From Clostridia bacterium (GTDB lineage: Bacteria > Bacillota > Clostridia > Oscillospirales > CAG-272), in the NCBI GenBank assembly GCA_017505745.1, contig JAFVOP010000031.1, positions 1 through 50,711 of the forward strand: a stretch of 50,711 bases of DNA. The letters run 5' to 3'. Shown one piece after another: positions 35,023-42,822 of the stretch (its first letter is position 1; every line of letters begins with the position of its first letter). Under the pieces are notes generated by a model. The model worked only from the letters and a program-made list of their open reading frames with translations. It was not told the origin of the DNA and searched no databases. The translations under genes and the position numbers were made by a program.

Positions 35023-35260
35023 ATGTGGTCGGGGTCGGAAGCCTTCCGCGATGCGGAAGGCGTGAGAACGCCCTGCGATGGCACGGCGTCCTCACCCAAG
35101 AATACGCTACGCGTATTTTATTCACGCTTTGCGCGAACTTTGTTCGGCTTGGGGTCGAACTCGACACACATGCGCCGTTTTTGATACGGATCCTCCCGTT
35201 TTTTTGGAGGCATGGCGCATGGAGCTATTTTTCCTTGAAAAATAGCGGTATCCGATCTCA
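35023..35260. other. Gene-free hairpin array
   Basis: No believable gene. Consecutive hairpins: GCCTTCCGC/GCGGAAGGC (35041-35061); GTGAG..ACGCC with GGCGT..CTCAC (35062-35094); AATACGC/GCGTATT (35101-35117); CTATTTTTC/GAAAAATAG (35224-35244). A tRNA-like GGGGTCGAACTCGACAC occurs at about 35151-35167. Confidence 0.6.
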
Positions 35261-35332
35261 CCCGACCACCGGCACCAAAAAAGAGCAGCAACCCAGTAGG
35301 GTTGCTGCTCTTTTTTGGTGCCGGTGGTCGGG
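35261..35332. repeat. Perfect 34-bp palindrome at tRNA-Leu 3' end
   Basis: The arms 35261-35294 and 35299-35332 are exact reverse complements around AGTA. The right arm covers the last 17 nt of tRNA-Leu including CCA plus its terminator arm; the left arm is a mirror copy of that tRNA end. Confidence 0.85.
35275..35315 (-). terminator. tRNA-Leu terminator
   Basis: GAGCAGCAACCC and its complement around a 4-nt loop, with T6 on either side when read in either direction, directly after the tRNA-Leu CCA on the minus strand. Confidence 0.88.
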
Positions 35333-35402
35333 GTCGAACCGACACGGTATCGCTACCACTGGATTTTGAGTCCAGCACGTCTGCCAATTCCATCACACCG
35401 GC
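35316..35402 (-). tRNA. tRNA-Leu (anticodon CAA)
   Basis: On the minus strand: acceptor GCCGGTG/CACCGGC, discriminator A, encoded CCA, anticodon stem CTGGA/TCCAG around CTCAAAA giving CAA, and a long variable arm as required for tRNA-Leu. T arm GGTTCGACCCC. Confidence 0.96.
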
Positions 35403-35412
35403 GAACATTCAT

Positions 35413-35441
35413 ATTATAGCATACTCATTTCTAAAAATCAA
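35413..35441 (-). promoter_or_regulatory. tRNA-Leu promoter
   Basis: On the minus strand TTGATT (35436-35441), 17-bp spacer and TATAAT (35413-35418) in the context TATGCTATAAT, an extended -10. Confidence 0.85.
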
Positions 35442-35522
35442 GTCTTTTTTCAAAAAAAACCAACGAATATTTTCCCCTCGGAAAACAATGCAAAAAACCA
35501 AGCAATGCTCCTGCGATCCGTC

Positions 35523-35551
35523 TTGCTTTTTTGCCGTGGGCATGCTATAAT
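35523..35551 (+). promoter_or_regulatory. Promoter of AraC-family gene
   Basis: TTGCTT (35523-35528), 17-bp spacer and TATAAT (35546-35551) with extended TGC, 33 bp before the start codon. Confidence 0.85.
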
Positions 35552-35584
35552 AAGCATAGAACAGGATCTGCGGAAAGGGACAGT

Positions 35585-36484
35585 ATGAAAACCTATAAAA
35601 AACAGGACTTTATTGAACGCGGGAAAAGCCTTCATATTTTTTGGGAGACGCGGACCGATCGGTCCGAGGCTCCGCACACCCACGATTTTATCGAGCTCGT
35701 CTACGTCAAAGAGGGAAATGCCGAGGAATGGGTGGATGGGCAGAAGTATTCCGTGACACGGGGAGACGTGCTCTTTCTCAATTACGATTGTACGCACTCC
35801 TTCTTCCCTCAGGGGAAATATACCTACGTCAACATCTGCTTTTCTCCCGAAACGGTGGGAAGCTCGCTCATCACGCCCGAGAACGCCTTTTCTCTTCTCA
35901 CGCTTACGGCATTCAACGAAATGCGCAGCGATTCCAACGGCGGAAAGCTCTCTTTCTTCGGCGCGGAGCGCAAGGAAATTGAGGACATCCTCGACGCAAT
36001 GCTGCGGGAGTACGCCGAAAAGCAGACCGCCTGGAACACGGTGATGGAGAACTATCTGAATATTCTGATCACCAAAATGCTTCGCCGCATGGAGCTTGGA
36101 ATATGCAAGGAGGAGCTGGGAGAGGTGTGGCAAAAGCTTTCGGCCTACATCGATTCCAATCTGGACGGCGAGCTGACCCTCTCGTCCCTGGCGCAGAAAT
36201 GCTTTTACAATCCCTCCTATTTCAGCCGACTCTTTAAGGAAAAATTTCAGATGTCTCCACTGGAATACGTAACCCGTAAGCGCCTGGACTGCGCGGTCCG
36301 TTTGCTGCGGGAAAGCGACCTTTCGGTGGATGAGGTGGGATTGCGCGCGGGATTTTCGGATCGCAGTAATTTTTACCGCGCCTTTTCCAAATACGTGGGC
36401 GGCAAGCCCTCGGATTACCGCAGGATCCAGCAAACCGTAAAAAAAGACGACAAAGATATCAAAAAAGAGGACGGCAATCTGTGA
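35585..36484 (+). CDS. AraC-family transcriptional regulator
   Basis: A 299-residue sugar-responsive regulator. An N-terminal cupin arm (about 1-150, with THDFIELVYV and GDVLFLNY) senses a ligand; the C-terminal 100 residues carry the double helix-turn-helix (LTLSSLAQKCFYNPSYFSRLFK and LSVDEVGLRAGFSDRSNFYRAF). AAAGGGA precedes the ATG. It stands 59 bp ahead of the GH127-like gene in the same direction and probably activates that gene, perhaps in response to an arabinose-type sugar, which is inference. The C-terminal tail is rich in Lys and Asp. Confidence 0.93.
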   Translation: MKTYKKQDFIERGKSLHIFWETRTDRSEAPHTHDFIELVYVKEGNAEEWVDGQKYSVTRGDVLFLNYDCTHSFFPQGKYTYVNICFSPETVGSSLITPENAFSLLTLTAFNEMRSDSNGGKLSFFGAERKEIEDILDAMLREYAEKQTAWNTVMENYLNILITKMLRRMELGICKEELGEVWQKLSAYIDSNLDGELTLSSLAQKCFYNPSYFSRLFKEKFQMSPLEYVTRKRLDCAVRLLRESDLSVDEVGLRAGFSDRSNFYRAFSKYVGGKPSDYRRIQQTVKKDDKDIKKEDGNL

Positions 36485-36543
36485 GGATCCGTGATATACT
36501 TTCCTTGAAAAGCTTTTCCGCTAAAACAAAGGAGTGACTTGTG

Positions 36544-38475
36544 ATGAAAAAGAAGGGATGCAAAAAGATAGAACCGCGGCTGGCGCGTGTCAATGCGGTG
36601 CAGAGCTATCGGGGATGTGCCTCGGATGCGGCGCATTTCCTTGAGCGCGAGGCGCTGACCGATCCGATCCTGTGGGCAAAATTTGTGAACCAATTCCGCG
36701 AGCAGACCGACGGAACCAACAACGGCTGGCGCGGTGAATACTGGGGCAAGATGATGCGCGGCGCGGTGACGGTATACGAATACACCCGCAGCGAGCGGTT
36801 GTATCGCGTGCTCACCGATTCGGTGCGGGATATGCTCACCGTGATCGAGCCCGACGGACGGGTGTCCTCCTTCTCGCGCGAGACCGAGTTTCGCGCTTGG
36901 GACCTCTGGAGCCGCAAATACGTGATGCTTGGCATGGAGTACTACCTGGAGATCTGCCGCGACGGGGATTTGCAGAGCGAGATCGTTGCCTTTTTGTGCC
37001 GCGTGGCCGATTATATTCTGGCGCATATTGGGGAAGGCGAAGGCAAGCTTCCCATCACCAAGGCCACGAACTTCTGGCTGGGACTCAACTCGGTGTCGAT
37101 CCTGGAGCCAACCGTGCGCCTGTACGAGCTGACGGGCGAGCAACGCTATTTTGAGTTTGCCTCCTATATCGTTGGCACGGGCGGAACGGGTACCTACCAT
37201 ATTTTCGAGTTGGCGTATGAGAACAAGCTCTATCCGTATCAGTACGGCGTGGCAAAGGCCTATGAAATGATCTCCTGCTTTGAGGGCCTGTTGGAATTTT
37301 ACTTGCATACGGGCATTGAGAAATATCGGATCGCCGCTGTGAATTTCGGAAAAGCGATCCTGGATTCCGACGTGACGGTGATCGGCTCCTGCGGATGCAC
37401 GCACGAGCTGTTTGATCACTCCAAAAACCGCCAGACGGCCTATTACGAGGGGATCATGCAGGAGACCTGTGTGACCGTGACCTGGATGAAGTATTGCGCG
37501 CGGCTGCTCTGCCTCACGGGCGAGCGCGTGTTTGCCGACTGTATGGAGCAATCCTTCTACAACGCTTATCTGGGTGCCTTGAACACCGAGCATTGCGAGT
37601 GCGAGTATGCGCGCAAAAAAATTGCGGAGGGGGATGCAAATCTGAAGCCCACCTATCTGCCGTTTGACAGCTACAGTCCGTTGATTCCCGGAAAGCGCGG
37701 ACGGAAGGTGGGGGGGTTACAGCTCCTTTCCGATGGCAGCTATTACGGCTGCTGCGCTTGCATCGGCGCGGTGGGCGTGGGGGTCTTTCTTTCGCACGCC
37801 GTATTGCAGGCGGCGGATGGGATCGCCGTCCAGTTTTATGAAAAAGGAACCTCAACGCTCCGCTTGGGCGACACCGAGGTGACGTTGCGTATGGAGACCG
37901 CATATCCCGCGGACGGTGCCGTGACGGTTCGGGTCTGCACCGAGCGGGAGTGCTCTTACGCATTGCGCTTGCGCCTTCCCGCCTGGTCGGTGCGCACGGA
38001 GATCGTCTCCTCCAGGCCCTACACCGTGGAGGATGGGTACGCCGTGTTTGCGGGGAAATGGACGGGCGAGGAGGAGATCCGACTCTCCTTTGATATGCGC
38101 ATTCGTGTGACCAAACCGATCTCCTGGGAGCGCGACGAGCTTTATAACATGTTCATCACGACCGAGCCGAAGCCGCCCGTGGAGGTGTATCACGATCCCG
38201 CCGACGATCGTTACGTGTCGCTTTCGCGCGGCCCTCTGGTGCTTGCCGCCGACGCGCGGACGGGCAAGGACGCCGCCTCGGCGCATGCTTTTGACGAAGC
38301 GAACGGGGAGATCGAATATCGCGTGTGCGAGAAACAGGAGATTACACCGGGCGTTCCGTGTATACTCAGCTGCGCGTTCGTCTCCCCCGATGGCGAGGCG
38401 TTCCGCCTGGTGGACTATGCCTCGGCCGGAAGGGATTGGGAAAGCGTGATCGCGGCCTGGCTGCCGATCGCGTAA
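36544..38475 (+). CDS. GH127-like beta-L-arabinofuranosidase (DUF1680)
   Basis: A 643-residue glycoside hydrolase with an alpha/alpha barrel (about 1-430) and C-terminal beta domains. The zinc-thiolate site of family GH127 is recognisable: E307 and C309 in QETC, and C403-C404 in YGCCACIG, which match the catalytic Glu, Cys and nucleophile-Cys pair of the type enzyme. It lacks a signal peptide, so it acts on imported arabinosides. AAAGGAG sits nine bases before this ATG; a GTG three bases earlier is an equal alternative. It is followed 20 bp later by the araM-like gene. Confidence 0.88.
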   Translation: MKKKGCKKIEPRLARVNAVQSYRGCASDAAHFLEREALTDPILWAKFVNQFREQTDGTNNGWRGEYWGKMMRGAVTVYEYTRSERLYRVLTDSVRDMLTVIEPDGRVSSFSRETEFRAWDLWSRKYVMLGMEYYLEICRDGDLQSEIVAFLCRVADYILAHIGEGEGKLPITKATNFWLGLNSVSILEPTVRLYELTGEQRYFEFASYIVGTGGTGTYHIFELAYENKLYPYQYGVAKAYEMISCFEGLLEFYLHTGIEKYRIAAVNFGKAILDSDVTVIGSCGCTHELFDHSKNRQTAYYEGIMQETCVTVTWMKYCARLLCLTGERVFADCMEQSFYNAYLGALNTEHCECEYARKKIAEGDANLKPTYLPFDSYSPLIPGKRGRKVGGLQLLSDGSYYGCCACIGAVGVGVFLSHAVLQAADGIAVQFYEKGTSTLRLGDTEVTLRMETAYPADGAVTVRVCTERECSYALRLRLPAWSVRTEIVSSRPYTVEDGYAVFAGKWTGEEEIRLSFDMRIRVTKPISWERDELYNMFITTEPKPPVEVYHDPADDRYVSLSRGPLVLAADARTGKDAASAHAFDEANGEIEYRVCEKQEITPGVPCILSCAFVSPDGEAFRLVDYASAGRDWESVIAAWLPIA

Positions 38476-38495
38476 GAAAGAAAGGAGCGTATACG

Positions 38496-39770
38496 ATGGA
38501 TTTTCAGGAGCTGTTACGCGGAAGGGATGCCTGTGCCTGCGGGCGTGCGCACCGCTGCCCGATCGATTCCGTTCGGATCGGATCGGGAGCGCTTGCAAGC
38601 CTTGGGGAGCTGTGCGAGCCCTACCGTCATATTCTGTTGCTCTCGGATGCAAACACCTACCGCGCCTGCGGAGAAGCCGTGTATCAACAGATCGCGGATC
38701 GGGTGGAGACCAATCGGATCCTGCTCTCAAACGGGGACACGGTGATCCCGAACGAAGAGAAAATCGAAGAGATCGAGGCTTGCCTGACCGATGCCACCGA
38801 TCTGCTCGTGGGCGTTGGCTCGGGCGTGATCAACGATCTTTGCAAATACGTGAGTTACAAGCACGGGCTTCGGTATTTTATCGTTGCCACCGCGCCCTCG
38901 ATGGACGGCTACGCTTCGGTAGGCGCGGCGCTGGTGCTGGGCGGGATGAAGGTCACGCGCAACGCCCGCCCGCCCCAGGCAATCGTGGCCGACACCGCGG
39001 TTTTGAAGGCGGCGCCCATGGAGATGCTCCGCGCGGGCTACGGCGATATCATCGGAAAGTTTTCCTGCCTCAACGATTGGAAGCTGAGTGCCTTGATCAA
39101 CGGCGAGTATTTTTGTCCGTTTGTTTACGGTCTGACCTATTCCACGGCTCTGCACGTCAAGGAGCTGGCGCAGGGCGTGTGTCGCCGCGAGGAGGCAGCG
39201 GTGGAGGCCTTGATGGAGGCCCTGGTGGCGGTTGGTATTGCGATGAGCTATGTGGATTGCTCGCGCCCCGCATCGGGAAGTGAGCATCATCTGGCGCACT
39301 TTTTTGAGATCACGGGCATTCTGGATCAAACGCCCTATTTTGCGCACGGCACCGACGTGGCGTACGCCTCGGTGGAAACGGCAAAGCTGCGGGAGCGGAT
39401 CCTTGCCTCCTATCCGCAACGGCGTCCCTTTGACCGCGCCGCGTGGGAGCGGGAGATCCGCCGCGTGTACACCTCTTGCGCCAACGGCGTGATCGCGCTG
39501 CAAAGCAAGCTCGGATGGTACGAACAGGACGACCTCGCTTGCATCGAATCCAAGTGGGAAGAGATCTGCGCGGTGATTGCCGATGCCCCCACGGCAAAAG
39601 AATTTGAAGCGATGCTTGCCGCCGTGGGTCTGGACATCACCGAATTTTACGCAACGTACGGAGATGCTAAGATCGCGGACGCCGTACGCTACGGAAAGGA
39701 TCTGAAGGACCGCTATACGGTGCTTTGGCTTTATGACCGTTACTTTGCAGATGCCGCCGGCAGGACCTGA
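38496..39770 (+). CDS. AraM/EgsA-type sn-glycerol-1-phosphate dehydrogenase
   Basis: A 424-residue NAD(P)-dependent dehydrogenase of the iron-containing/GlpA-like class that reduces dihydroxyacetone phosphate to glycerol-1-phosphate. The cofactor loop is VGSGVINDL, the substrate region ATAPSMDGYAS, and the metal ligands lie in GDIIGK, SEHHLAHFFE and FAHGTDVAYAS. B. subtilis araM belongs to this family and sits in the arabinose operon, as this gene follows an arabinofuranosidase. AAAGGAG eight bases before the ATG sets the start; a long in-frame upstream extension is inside the previous gene. Confidence 0.9.
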   Translation: MDFQELLRGRDACACGRAHRCPIDSVRIGSGALASLGELCEPYRHILLLSDANTYRACGEAVYQQIADRVETNRILLSNGDTVIPNEEKIEEIEACLTDATDLLVGVGSGVINDLCKYVSYKHGLRYFIVATAPSMDGYASVGAALVLGGMKVTRNARPPQAIVADTAVLKAAPMEMLRAGYGDIIGKFSCLNDWKLSALINGEYFCPFVYGLTYSTALHVKELAQGVCRREEAAVEALMEALVAVGIAMSYVDCSRPASGSEHHLAHFFEITGILDQTPYFAHGTDVAYASVETAKLRERILASYPQRRPFDRAAWEREIRRVYTSCANGVIALQSKLGWYEQDDLACIESKWEEICAVIADAPTAKEFEAMLAAVGLDITEFYATYGDAKIADAVRYGKDLKDRYTVLWLYDRYFADAAGRT

Positions 39771-39817
39771 GTGCATGTGGACCGGATCGGGAAGAACGGA
39801 AGAGAAGGGAGACTGTT

Positions 39818-40060
39818 ATGGAACAAGCTTGCAGAACGCAGGGATTTTTGGTGGGTGCGGAGCAGCTGCTGTTTTGCTGCGAAGAAGACCTTTCCCGCAC
39901 GCTTTTGGACGAGAACTCGCGCTATTCCTGCACCCCCTCCTGCCGCCATAAGCTCTTCAATCCGCAAACGGTTGCTTTGCTGGAGGGCTTTACGGGAAAG
40001 CAATGGATCGCGGGCGCATATACGGGAGAGAGACCGCTCTGCCAACGGTTTATCGGTTGA
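39818..40060 (+). CDS. Small cysteine-rich hypothetical protein
   Basis: An 80-residue protein with six cysteines (CRTQG, FCCEED, SCTPSCRHK, PLCQ). The spacing of the CTPSC pair and the following RHK could bind a metal. No family is recognised. AAGGGAGA lies eight bases before the ATG and the gene has no overlap with neighbours, which supports it. It falls between araM-like and nagA genes; the nagA promoter starts just after its stop codon. Confidence 0.5.
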   Translation: MEQACRTQGFLVGAEQLLFCCEEDLSRTLLDENSRYSCTPSCRHKLFNPQTVALLEGFTGKQWIAGAYTGERPLCQRFIG

Positions 40061-40083
40061 TCGGACGTAATGGAAAGTACCTC

Positions 40084-40112
40084 TTGCACAATTCAGAAAA
40101 CTGTGTTATAAT
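40084..40112 (+). promoter_or_regulatory. nagA operon promoter
   Basis: TTGCAC (40084-40089), 17-bp spacer and TATAAT (40107-40112) preceded by TGT. It drives the seven-gene run from 40148 to 44881. Confidence 0.85.
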
Positions 40113-40147
40113 GAATAGGAATTCCAAACGGGTAAGGAGGGAGATAC

Positions 40148-41287
40148 GTGAAAACCAAGCTTTGCGGCGGCCGCGTATTTCATGCGGGCGTATTTGAGAA
40201 TGCCTGTTCCGTCATCTGGGAAAACGGAACCGTGATCGCGCTTGGCGCTGAATGCGACGGAATCGCAGTGGATCGGGAGCTCCGGGCGGACGGCTTTTTG
40301 GTGCTGCCGGGACTGATCGATATTCATACCCACGGGCGCGGCGGCTACGATTTTTCCACGGCAACGGCGGATGAAATGCGGCGTATGAAGGCCGACTACG
40401 CGCGCCATGGGGTAACGTCTCTCTTTCCCACGTTGGCCTCTGCCACGGCCGAGGACTGGATCCGCGCGATCGGAGCCATTGAGGAATGCGGGTTTGATGG
40501 CGTTCACCTGGAGGGACGCTATCTCAACCCCGCCAAGCGCGGAGCCCATTCCGCCGAGCTGCTTGCTCCCTTGCATGCGCAGGAGCTGGAGGAGATTCTC
40601 TCGCGGGTATCGATCCCTTGCCACCTCAGCGCGGCGTTTGAATTGGATCAAGATGGCTCGTTTGCGGCTTGCGCAAAGCGGCACGGGGCCACGATGAGCC
40701 TGGGGCACACCGCAGCCACCGCCGAGCAGGCCAAGGTTGCCATAGAGCGCGGCGTGACCGCATTTACCCACCTGTTCAACGCCATGCCGCCGCTGCACCA
40801 CCGCGAGGGCGGCGCCGTGAGCGTAGCGCTGGAGGGGATGGGATATGCCGAGCTGATCGTAGACGGACTGCACATTTGTCCCGCCATGGTAAGGCTTGCC
40901 TACCGCTGTCTCGGCAAGGACCGCACGGTGCTGATCACCGATTCCATGGAGGGGACGGGCTGCCCCGACGGGGTCTATTCGATCGCGGGACAGGAAGTAA
41001 CGCTGAAGGACGGACGCGCGCGGACGGCCTACGGAGCGCTGGCGGGGAGCACGCTCGATCTTTGGGACGGTGTGAAAAATCTGATGCGCTTTGCCGGGAT
41101 CCCCTTGGAGGAGGCCATCGTGTGCGCCACCGAGACCCCTGCCCGCACAGTGGGCATTTTTGACCGCGTTGGAAGCATTGACGTAGGAAAACGGGCGGAT
41201 CTGCTGCTGGTGGAGGAAACGGGCCTGCAGATCCGCAAGGTCATATCAGCCGGAGAACCGGTGGACGGAAAGGAAGAAACCAAATGA
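40148..41287 (+). CDS. nagA: N-acetylglucosamine-6-phosphate deacetylase
   Basis: A 379-residue amidohydrolase removing acetate from GlcNAc-6-phosphate to give glucosamine-6-phosphate. Metal and catalytic residues are visible in DIHTHGRGGYD, SLGHTAAT, FTHLFNAMPPLHHR and the catalytic aspartate in ITDSMEGTG. The usual HLEGP motif reads HLEGRY here, so the Pro after Gly is an Arg. It starts at GTG with AAGGAGG seven bases upstream. The stop overlaps the next ATG by four bases. No nagB is in the window. Confidence 0.95.
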   Translation: MKTKLCGGRVFHAGVFENACSVIWENGTVIALGAECDGIAVDRELRADGFLVLPGLIDIHTHGRGGYDFSTATADEMRRMKADYARHGVTSLFPTLASATAEDWIRAIGAIEECGFDGVHLEGRYLNPAKRGAHSAELLAPLHAQELEEILSRVSIPCHLSAAFELDQDGSFAACAKRHGATMSLGHTAATAEQAKVAIERGVTAFTHLFNAMPPLHHREGGAVSVALEGMGYAELIVDGLHICPAMVRLAYRCLGKDRTVLITDSMEGTGCPDGVYSIAGQEVTLKDGRARTAYGALAGSTLDLWDGVKNLMRFAGIPLEEAIVCATETPARTVGIFDRVGSIDVGKRADLLLVEETGLQIRKVISAGEPVDGKEETK

Positions 41288-41871
41288 ATATGCAAGGGAA
41301 TGAAAAAAGAACCAACTGCAAAAAGGATGCCATCCTGCAAACTGTAAAGATCGTGCTGTTTTCTCTGCTGGCGCTGGCACTGGCGGTGTTGACGGTTCTG
41401 GAGCTGCAGCCAACTGCGCTGTCGGAGCTGCAGATCAAAACGCCGTTTCGCGTGTCCTCGGCCCTGATCGACGTAGGACAGGGCGCCTATGCCTTGGAAT
41501 TGAACGGCGAATTTGTAAACGAGAGCAACGAGACGGTTGAGGTAGACGCGATTGCCGTAACGGTGAGCAACGGAAAGCTCACGAAGCGGATCGAGATGGA
41601 GGGCTTTGCCCTGCCGCCCCGTACCTCCCAAGAGGTGACGGAAACCTGGACGGGGATCCATTCCTACGATCGTATTACCCGCGTGGAGGTAACGGTCAAC
41701 GGCGAGGTGGACGTGCTGGCCAATACCGCCAATCCCGGCGTCAGCGGGATTGCGATCCTGTATCTGATCGCGCTTGCAGGGGTGGCGATCCTTTTGGTGC
41801 GCGCCTGCAAGATCCGCTATTACATTCACCAGGAAGCGCGGATGCTCCAAAACGGAGCAAGGGAGGACTGA
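41284..41871 (+). CDS. Hypothetical protein with two terminal membrane helices
   Basis: A 195-residue protein with a hydrophobic helix at about 22-45 and another at about 152-172. Between them lies an extracytoplasmic beta-rich domain of about 105 residues (LNGEFVNESNETVEVDAIAVTV). Family not recognised. It overlaps nagA and the next start directly follows its stop, so it is clearly within the operon. Confidence 0.7.
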   Translation: MNMQGNEKRTNCKKDAILQTVKIVLFSLLALALAVLTVLELQPTALSELQIKTPFRVSSALIDVGQGAYALELNGEFVNESNETVEVDAIAVTVSNGKLTKRIEMEGFALPPRTSQEVTETWTGIHSYDRITRVEVTVNGEVDVLANTANPGVSGIAILYLIALAGVAILLVRACKIRYYIHQEARMLQNGARED

Positions 41872-42357
41872 ATGGAGATCCGGAAAGCGAAATTGGACGA
41901 ATTGGATGCGCTCATGGCGATCTATGACGGCGCAAGAGCCTACATGCGAGAAAACGGCAACGCCGAGCAATGGGGAAACGGCTATCCCTCAAAGGAGCTG
42001 ATCCGAACCGACATTGAAACGGGGCACTGTCACGTTTGCGTGGAGGACGGAGAGCTCTTGGGAGTGTTCTGCTATTTTGAGGGAGAGGACCCCACCTATC
42101 AAAGAATTTATGACGGCGCATGGCTCAATGACAAGCCCTACGGAGTGATCCATCGCATTGCGGTGGCGCGGCACCGAAAGGGCGTGGCGTCGTTTTGCTT
42201 TGCCCATTGCTTCGCGCTCTGCAAAAACCTCAAGATCGACACCCACCGCGACAATATTCCCATGCAACGCTCGCTTGCCAAAAACGGATTTGTGGCCTGC
42301 GGCACGATCTATCTCGAAAACGGAGACCCGCGCATCGCGTATCAAAGGTGTGAGTGA
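41872..42357 (+). CDS. GNAT-family N-acetyltransferase
   Basis: A 161-residue acetyl-CoA-dependent acyltransferase. The acetyl-CoA binding segment is IHRIAVARHRKGVAS, with the C-terminal DTHRDNIPMQRSLAKNGF typical of the family. Substrate not predictable, but the placement after nagA could suit an amino sugar. The ATG directly follows the previous stop, with GGAGGACT inside that gene as ribosome site. Its stop overlaps the next ATG. Confidence 0.9.
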   Translation: MEIRKAKLDELDALMAIYDGARAYMRENGNAEQWGNGYPSKELIRTDIETGHCHVCVEDGELLGVFCYFEGEDPTYQRIYDGAWLNDKPYGVIHRIAVARHRKGVASFCFAHCFALCKNLKIDTHRDNIPMQRSLAKNGFVACGTIYLENGDPRIAYQRCE

Positions 42358-42797
42358 TGGATCCGCGTACCTGCTTAAAAATTATTCTTGCCGTGATCGG
42401 TGCTGTTTGCTTGGTTTATTCGGTGATTTGTTGGGTTCTGCATTGGATCTTTTCGCGCCGTAAGAATCTGGTGGGCGGTGTTTCCGGTTTTCTGAAGCAG
42501 AAAAAATACAAAAAGGATCAGGTGTTATTTTCGCCCGGAGGTTCTCATAGCGCAGCGAAGGTTTATCATATCAAGCACCAAACCACCGGAACGTACGAAT
42601 ACGTGGTGAACAACAAGACCTACAAAAAACGGCACATCGAGTACATTCCAAAGGGCGAGATGCCAAAGCTGTTGTCGATTCGGTATTTGAAAAAATTCCC
42701 TTGGATCGCCTGCGAAAAGGATTCCTGCCATTTTGACCTGCACGCATTGTTCAGTTTTTTCTTGGCGGCGGTGTTTTTTCTCATCGCGTTTTGTTGA
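42357..42797 (+). CDS. Small two-helix membrane protein
   Basis: A 146-residue protein with hydrophobic helices at about 8-30 and 126-145. A basic middle part (KQKKYKKDQV, KKRHIEYIPKGEMPKLL) is rich in Lys and Tyr and probably lies on one face of the membrane. No family recognised. It starts at the ATG overlapping the previous stop; a GTG three bases upstream is an alternative. GC is slightly lower than the neighbours. Confidence 0.65.
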   Translation: MDPRTCLKIILAVIGAVCLVYSVICWVLHWIFSRRKNLVGGVSGFLKQKKYKKDQVLFSPGGSHSAAKVYHIKHQTTGTYEYVVNNKTYKKRHIEYIPKGEMPKLLSIRYLKKFPWIACEKDSCHFDLHALFSFFLAAVFFLIAFC

Positions 42798-42822
42798 ATT
42801 TTGAAATAGGAGGACTACTGCC

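Noticed and set aside
34948..35550. Several open frames of 60-115 codons across the tRNA-Leu region
   Set aside because: They run through the tRNA, its palindrome and hairpins on both strands; they are translation artefacts of structured RNA DNA.
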